Shown: in pieces, positions 58,201 to 64,000 of the stretch | Layout: every line of letters begins with the position of its first letter | Numbering within the stretch: the first letter of the stretch is position 1 | NCBI GenBank assembly: GCA_034440575.1 | Contig: JAOTOL010001626.1 | Location: forward strand, 896,001-960,000 | Length of the DNA: 64,000 nt | Direction of reading: 5' to 3' | DNA from: Imbricaverruca yamaguchii | Lineage: Eukaryota; Arthropoda; Thecostraca; Neoverrucidae | Position numbers and translations under genes: made by a program | Notes under the pieces: model-generated | Told to the model about the DNA's origin: nothing | The model's database searches: none | What the model saw: only the letters and a program-made list of their open reading frames with translations

Positions 58201-59865
58201 TGGTTTCAGCCGGTCTCAACCAGTGCCCTGCGCAGGCGACCAGTCTCAGACTATGCTCTGCGTATATAGCCGACTTCAGCCTGTGTCCCTCCCATGTGGC
58301 CGGTATCAGTGCCACGGAATTCCTCATGATTCATCGACGTCGTCAACGTTGCAGCACCTTAAACAGCACCACCGCCTGTCGACCCGTCACCTGTGAGGAG
58401 CGTCTTGTCCAGCCGGCTGAAAATATGGCGGCCGCTTTTTTACCGGCTCAGTAGGTGCTCGGACGCTCGTGGGCGTCGCACGTGAGCGAGATCGATATGT
58501 CATCCGTCGGAAAAAGCCCAACGTGTTGTCTATTCATCGGCTTGGAATTCGTGAAGCACATTTTCGTGTCGGGCACAAAAGCGATACTCTTGTAGTGGTG
58601 ACTCCACCCTCTCCCGTTGGCCTTGCGATTGGCTGGTGTATTGCGTGACGACCGGGGGTAGGGGGTAGGGGAGGGGGTGGCCGCGCCATCACTGAACTGT
58701 GCCGACCGGGTGGCCGAGCCATCACTGAACGGTCGCCTTATGGCAGCTGAACTATGTCGACCTGGGCAGAGGCAGGGAGTGGTCGTTGCACGGTAGCTGT
58801 ATGACAGCTGAACAGTGCCATGCGGGAGGGGGGGGGGTTGAACGATCGCCTTGTGGAAGCTAAGCCATGCCGAGCGGGGAGAGGGATCGCTGATTGGTCG
58901 CCTTAGTGGGTGAGGGGTCATCATTGAACCAGCACAGATAAAAAGGACACTCCCTGTCCCGGTGCCAGCCGAACTTCACCGGCCCACAGCCGACAATCCT
59001 CTGGGGCCCCCGTAGTCGGGTCACTCTCTGTCCCGGTGCCAACCGAACTTCACCGGCCCACAGTGGGCGTGGGCGCCCTCTGCGACGCCACCCAACATCC
59101 CACCACCGACTACTTACAAACCTGCCACCCAGCTACGAGACCACCTGGGCTTTTAGAGCATTCAGCATGTTGTTATCAACAGCGGTACCTGAACATCTCG
59201 CATGCGCCATCCCCCGTCGTTTGTATCTGCGCGTGTGCTTTTGTGCACGTACACTAAGCTCTAGATGATTTGAGCGAGAAAGGAACGGAAGAGAAAGCCT
59301 CGTCCGCGTTATCATGTCAAGCGGGTGCAGCAACATTGCGCTACGGAAGATTGTGTGGACCACGAGTCTACGCGCCACTTCTGGATTTGTAATGGCGTGT
59401 GCGCATTACAAAGGCGCATCTGAGCAACAGCAGGAAATGCCAAATATGAAAGGATCAGTGCTGGCATGCGGCAGGGGTAGCATACCCGAACGTTAACGCC
59501 GGCACCGGCAAATCTGAGGGTGCAGCACGAGCTTTAGGTCCAGTGTTGCCGTGCACCTGGTTGCAATTTACAGCTTAAGCAGTATGCGGGGGGTGTCTCG
59601 TCGCATGGCCGTTCACGTCGCGGTGACTTGCACAAATGTGTGGATTTCCTAGGTGCCGCCTTAGTAGATGCCGCCCATCTCAGCCGGCATACGGCTAGCA
59701 AACATTAGCTTCCTTTGTCTGATATTGGAGTTGCCGAGTCTGCACGCGCTGGTTTATACATATGGCCGAGAGCGACGGTGGCCAACATAAGCTTCCTTTG
59801 TCTGATATGGGAGTTTTGCCGAGTCTGCACGCGTCGTTATATGCATGTGGCGGATATATATATGC

Positions 59866-59896
<31 letters not shown>

Positions 59897-60467
59897 TATA
59901 GGCATAGGCATCCATAGATATATGCCCGTGGCCGAGAGCGACGGCTGGTATTAGCTCTATAGCGCCTGCCTCTGGATTGGTCGGTTCCGGATCAGTTGCG
60001 ACACAGCCTTGGGTGAATAAGTCGAAAGTCGAGCCACGGCGCCACGTTCAACTCCCTCTCTCAATTGGCAGCCTGCAGTTGAAATGGAGTTCACCAGTTT
60101 AGTGTTCATGGCCGTCACAGGACCTACACAGCAAGACTTACGCAGCATGGACCTTGGACCTTGACCCAGTGCAGCCTGTTTTAAACAGCGCTGATCTGAG
60201 CGATAGTTGGGACTTAGTGCTGCTCGTATGCTCGTAGAAAAGCAGCAAACGATTAAAACCACCCTACCAAACACCGTGAAGTAATTCCATCACAAAATAC
60301 CTGCTTGGAGAAAGTATATGGATGTTATTCTTCGACGAAAAGGCGGATATCCTACCTAGGGTCATCTTGCCAAGGGACCGGAAGCTGGGGATATCCTACC
60401 TGGGGATTGGAAGCTGGATGGACAATTCACTTACTGCACCCAGGAGAGATGTCTGTTTGAAGGAGGT
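58201..60467. other. Intron 5, mostly unique
   Basis: Two 50-60-bp duplications: ACTCCCTGTCCCGGTGCC/ACTCTCTGTCCCGGTGCC (58948 and 59022), and TTAGCTTCCTTTGTCTGATA near 59706 with its relative near 59788. A TA run at about 59858-59892. No gene. Confidence 0.55.
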
Positions 60468-61130
60468 ATGTTAATGGTTCCTGAGATGAAGATGGTGTAT
60501 AGGAGGCCATACGTGTGGGGTATCAGGACCTCAGACGGTGAAGGCGGTGGTTGTGCTGAGATGAAGATGATGTATGGGAGGGCACTCGTGGGGGGTATCA
60601 GGACCTCAGACGATGAAGGCGGTGGTTATGCTGAGATGAAGATGATGTATGGGAGGGCACTCGTGGGGGGTATCAGGACTTCAGACGGTGAAGGCGGTGG
60701 TTGTGCTGAGATGAAGATGATGTATGGGAGGCCACTCGTGTGGGGTATCAGGACCTCAGACGATGGAGGCGGTGGTTATGCTGAGATGAAGATGATGTAT
60801 GGGAGGGCACTCGTGTGGGGTACCCGGACGGTGAAGGCGGTGGTTGTGCTGAGATGAAGATGGTGTATGGGAGGCCACTCGTGTGGGGTATCAGGACTTC
60901 AGACGGTGAAGGCGGTGGTTGTGCTGAGATGAAGATGGTGTATGGGAGGCCACTCGTGTGGGGTATCAGGACCTCGGACGGTGAAGGCGGTGGTTGTGCT
61001 GAGATGAAGATGGTGTATGGGAGGCCACTCGTGGGGGGTATCAGGACTTCAGACGGTGACGGCGGTGGTTGTGCTGAGATGAAGATGGTGTATGGGAGGC
61101 CACTCGTGTGGGGTATCAGGACCTGCGTCA
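60468..61130. repeat. 75-bp minisatellite, about 9 copies
   Basis: Units with GGTGAAGGCGGTGGTTGTGC, TGAGATGAAGATGGTGTATG and GGAGGCCACTCGTGTGGGG. One unit (about 60820) is shortened. The period is a multiple of three, so frames stay open on both strands. Confidence 0.95.
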
Positions 61131-61876
61131 GTCGGCAGAGGCGGTGATTATGCACTCGCCGACAGTTTTTGTGTGGCGCCGGGACGCAATTACGGCTAAT
61201 GGTCGTCCAACACATTCGACACTTCCCAGAAAGCTAATGGGCAGGGCGTCGAGGCGCTGTGTTATTGGATCGTAAGTGGCGGGTAGACACTGGCCGCTGA
61301 TTATTGTGGTTTTGTGTTTGACAGGCAGGGGCATGGAACTTTTTTTGTTGTTGTTGGGTAAGATTCAATCTGGACGCCAGGTTGACTTGTGAAGTCGAGA
61401 TCAAAACAACTCTTCTCTCCAGCAGGAGAGGAGAAAGATCTCCTCTAGGCGCTCTCCTACAGACGGGCAGCATATAACGTATACATATACGTATATGTTT
61501 GGGTAATCGCGACGTGATTGTTCAATCAGAGGTATACTAGTGGAATCCATTGTGCCTCAGTCAGCTTCAAGGCTTAATAATGAACATTTAATGGACACTC
61601 AGGGATTTTTGTGGGAACCGATCCACCAATAAATGTATCGCGCCAGGGTTTCAGTCAGTAACTGCAGCCAGAGGATCGGTGCTGGAGCATTTCTTCAGTG
61701 TCGGTGTGAACGGCCCGCCCTGTCTGCTGCCTCTCGGCTAAGTGACCATGTGAACGTATCACCTTATTTGCTACCTGTCGCTCTGGTGAACGCCGAGTAT
61801 TGGCAGGCCTGTCGCCACATCGAGGCGCTGTCGGACCGCATCAGACCTGGCCTGACCTGATCTGGCTATCTCACAG
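61131..61876. other. Intron 5, last part
   Basis: Unique. The acceptor is ATCTCACAG ending at 61876. No gene. Confidence 0.55.
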
Positions 61877-62033
61877 GTGGGCATCATGTACTGTCGAGCT
61901 GGCCAGAGTACCGAGGAAGAGATGTACAACAACGAGGAGTCGGGTCCGGCTCTGGACGAGTTCCTCGAGATGCTCGGACAGCGTGTCAGGTTAAAGGGCT
62001 TCGACAAATACAAGGCGGGCCTCGACAACAAGA
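61877..62033 (+). CDS. SIPA1L: SIPA1-like RapGAP, coding exon 6 (last in window)
   Basis: 157 bp. Reads [37 protein letters not shown] and [15 protein letters not shown], the best-conserved stretch in the window and nearly invariant in the family. Donor GTGAGT at 62034 (phase 1), so the next exon should complete a Thr or similar codon (family LD-x-KTDSTG). The RapGAP catalytic Asn motif lies downstream of the window. The protein is therefore partial here (593 codons). Confidence 0.95.
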
Positions 62034-62058
62034 GTGAGTGCTCCGCATGTGATGATCT

Positions 62059-62530
62059 TCCAGTGATAAATTATTAGTGAAATGGTGCGGAATATACCAC
62101 TTTCTTAACACTGAATCAACAACCTTATCCAAGAAGTATGCACATCCCGCTTCGTGATGCGTGCTTATGAAGTCTTCGTATCTCCTTTCGAGGAGTATCT
62201 CATCCATAAGTATCATGCTCATCCTCTCGATAAGGGATGGCGATGCACAAACATTTCAAAACACAATTTCAGGTAAAGGGATGGTCTAGTGTAACATGGT
62301 ATACAATTTCAGCTTCTAGCATAGGTGTTTTTCTAACTATCTTGAATATAGTTCTTCCTAAATTATGAATATAAAACAAATGGTAAAGACACAGTCATAA
62401 GTATGTCATTAGCTCAAATTTGAGTCAGAAAGACATTAAAAGCATTTTTAAGGACACTAATTCCATGGGTAGTTCTGACATCCTACTGTGCTCGTTTCGA
62501 CATCTCACACCTAACGAAAACTCATGATAT
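62059..62530 (+). repeat. Dispersed repeat family B, copy 2
   Basis: Same block order as 43752-44290: ATAAATTATT, GCGGAATATACCACT, AACACTGAAT, ACACAATTTCAGGTAA, then TTCGACATCTCACACC. It begins about 25 bp after the exon 6 donor. Confidence 0.8.
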
Positions 62531-62554
62531 GAATTATGTGGTCTTCCTAGCAGT

Positions 62555-62765
62555 TCAAACAACTTGTGCACAATCTGAAGTAGCGTAGCACTAAGATGCA
62601 CTTGTGCACAATCTGAAGTAGTGTAGCACTAAGATGTACTCGTGCACAATCTGAAGTAGCGTAGCGCTAAAATTGTCCTGTGCACCATCTGAAATAGCGT
62701 GACACTAAAATGTACTCCAACACCATCTGAAGTAGCGTGGCACTAAAATGTATTTCAAGACGCTG
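62555..62765. repeat. 38-bp minisatellite, about 5 copies
   Basis: Units with GTGCACAATCTGAAGTAGCG and TAGCACTAAGATGTACT, diverging to the right. Confidence 0.93.
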
Positions 62766-63329
62766 TCGTGAGCGAGACAGCTTCGCAGGCGCTAGGCTAA
62801 AATCATTTACTAACTTCTTTGTCCGCAATGGGTAGTTCCGGGCTGTAGTGGGCTGTGGTGTGCAGGCTGTACATGCAGACCGCGCAATGCACCGAATGGC
62901 ACGGCAGAATGCGACGTGTGCCCCCATACAGCTGGCGCTGAGTCTCTGTAAAGTGCTGGCACCCTGGCCTGACACCTCTCTGCAGATAACTGGCATGCGT
63001 CTGTAAATACTACTGGCGTCCCTTTGCTGATGTGGTGACTGGTGTCTTTCTCTGATGGTAACTGCTCTCATTCTTTCTTGCTCTCGTTGCTTCGCTCTCG
63101 AGTTCTCTCGGCCTCGGTTTCTGTTCTCTGGTAGGGAGAAAGAGAGGGACACCAGGCACCTTTCGGCTGAGGTGCCTGGTATCCCTCTTCAAGGGCGGCT
63201 GGCGTGACCAGTTGTGACTAGTATCTCTTTTCGGATCACTGGTGTCTCTCTGTGATGGTGATCCCTGCTAATGACTAGCATTTCATGTTGAGCATGGATG
63301 GTATCTGTTTTCTGAGTGTGGCTGGTGTC
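62766..63329. other. Intron 6, unique sequence with a long hairpin
   Basis: ACCAGGCACC (63151-63160) pairs with GGTGCCTGGT (63171-63180) across 10 nt. After one mismatch seven more pairs follow (about 63143-63188). No gene. Confidence 0.6.
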
Positions 63330-63640
63330 ACCCTCTGCCACCGGACGGTACCTCCTACGAGTGACTGCTGTCACCCTCTGCCGCTGGGTGGTACCACCTC
63401 CTACAAGTGACTGCTGTCACCCTCTGCCGCTGGGTGGTACCACCTCCTACAAGTGACCACCCTCTGCCGCCGGGTGGTACCTCCTACAAGTGACCACCCT
63501 CTGCCGCTGGGTGGTATATCCTACGAGTGACCACCCTCTGCCACCGGGTGGTACCTCCTACGAGTGACCACCCTCTGCCACCGGGCGGTACCTCCTACGA
63601 GTGACCACCCTCTGCCACCGGGCGGTACCTCCTGCGAATT
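63330..63640. repeat. 37-46-bp minisatellite, about 8 copies
   Basis: Units with ACCCTCTGCCGCTGGGTGG and TACCTCCTACGAGTGACC. The left units are 46 bp (with GACTGCTGTC), the right ones 37 bp. GGTGGTACCACC palindromes occur in the left units. Confidence 0.93.
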
Positions 63641-64000
63641 GGCTGGTGCGTGGCGGCCGTGGCAATAACGAAACCGGTTTAGGCATCGGATGAGTCAGGT
63701 CGGAGGGAGGAAGGGCATGATTAACGTGTGGAGTCATCCCCCCACTCTGGGCTGACACGCCATCTGCAGTCTGTACAGACTAGTGTAGACAGGCCATCGG
63801 GTCCAATGAGCCACTGGCAACGTAAATACTGGGTTACACACGTGCGCACCTGCAGTCGGCGCTGACTATCCTCCGGCGAGCCGCAGTCGGCTGCCTGCTA
63901 CATCGTCCCACCGTCGTACACGCCTGCTACTGTGTCGGACGACGGAGCTCAATACGGCGCAGCGAGTCCACAGGCCTATGCGTTGTCACAGTCTCACCGC
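63641..64000. other. Unique intronic sequence to window end
   Basis: Nothing recognised. Confidence 0.5.

Noticed and set aside
60468..61215. Repeat protein with CAEMKMVYGRPLV units
   Set aside because: Period-75 array; the frame is disrupted by a shortened unit near 60820 and lacks any gene context.

Overview
The window is animal nuclear DNA, most likely from an arthropod. The reasons are split genes with canonical GT-AG introns, two non-LTR retrotransposon lineages (a CR1-clade element ending in an 8-bp repeat and an I-superclade element ending in (ATC)n), an intronless copy that resembles a multicopy arthropod protein family, and about 30% of the sequence in unrelated minisatellites. A GC-rich crustacean would fit, but the species cannot be read from the sequence.

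The one host gene I can defend runs left to right through almost the whole window. It is the 5' half of a SIPA1-like (SIPA1L/SPAR family) Rap GTPase-activating protein. Six coding exons join in frame: 7009-7991, 9339-9607, 30624-30784, 41650-41777, 58065-58146 and 61877-62033. They give 593 codons and stop just before the catalytic part of the RapGAP domain, which must lie to the right. The introns are about 1.3, 21.0, 10.9, 16.3 and 3.7 kb and hold nearly everything else. Two exon edges have been tandemly copied. The end of exon 3 with its splice donor is duplicated with a 92-bp period. The acceptor and start of exon 4 are present three times, and the middle copy would add 14 residues in frame.

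Mobile DNA: a nearly full CR1-clade LINE (24.6-28.0 kb, + strand) has an uninterrupted endonuclease/reverse-transcriptase ORF and the tail of an esterase-type ORF1. A decayed 5'-truncated relative lies at 17.3-18.0 kb on the - strand. The 3' end of an I-superclade LINE (3.28-3.87 kb) splits a 42-bp minisatellite in two, and a fragment of about 60 bp with the same 3' end sits in a TC microsatellite at 16.6 kb. A decayed intronless copy of a multicopy protein gene lies on the - strand at 49.7-51.3 kb. Two unclassified dispersed repeat pairs are also visible.

Tandem repeats: about 40 arrays with monomers from 2 to about 130 bp. Several monomers can fold into hairpins, three arrays lie within about 40 bp of a splice site, and two arrays end in perfect hairpins. 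Because many monomers are multiples of 3 bp, the arrays produce long false reading frames on both strands. The palindrome TGACGTCA (CRE/ATF site) occurs about ten times, including 31 bp before the start codon. No rRNA gene, intact tRNA or CRISPR array was found.
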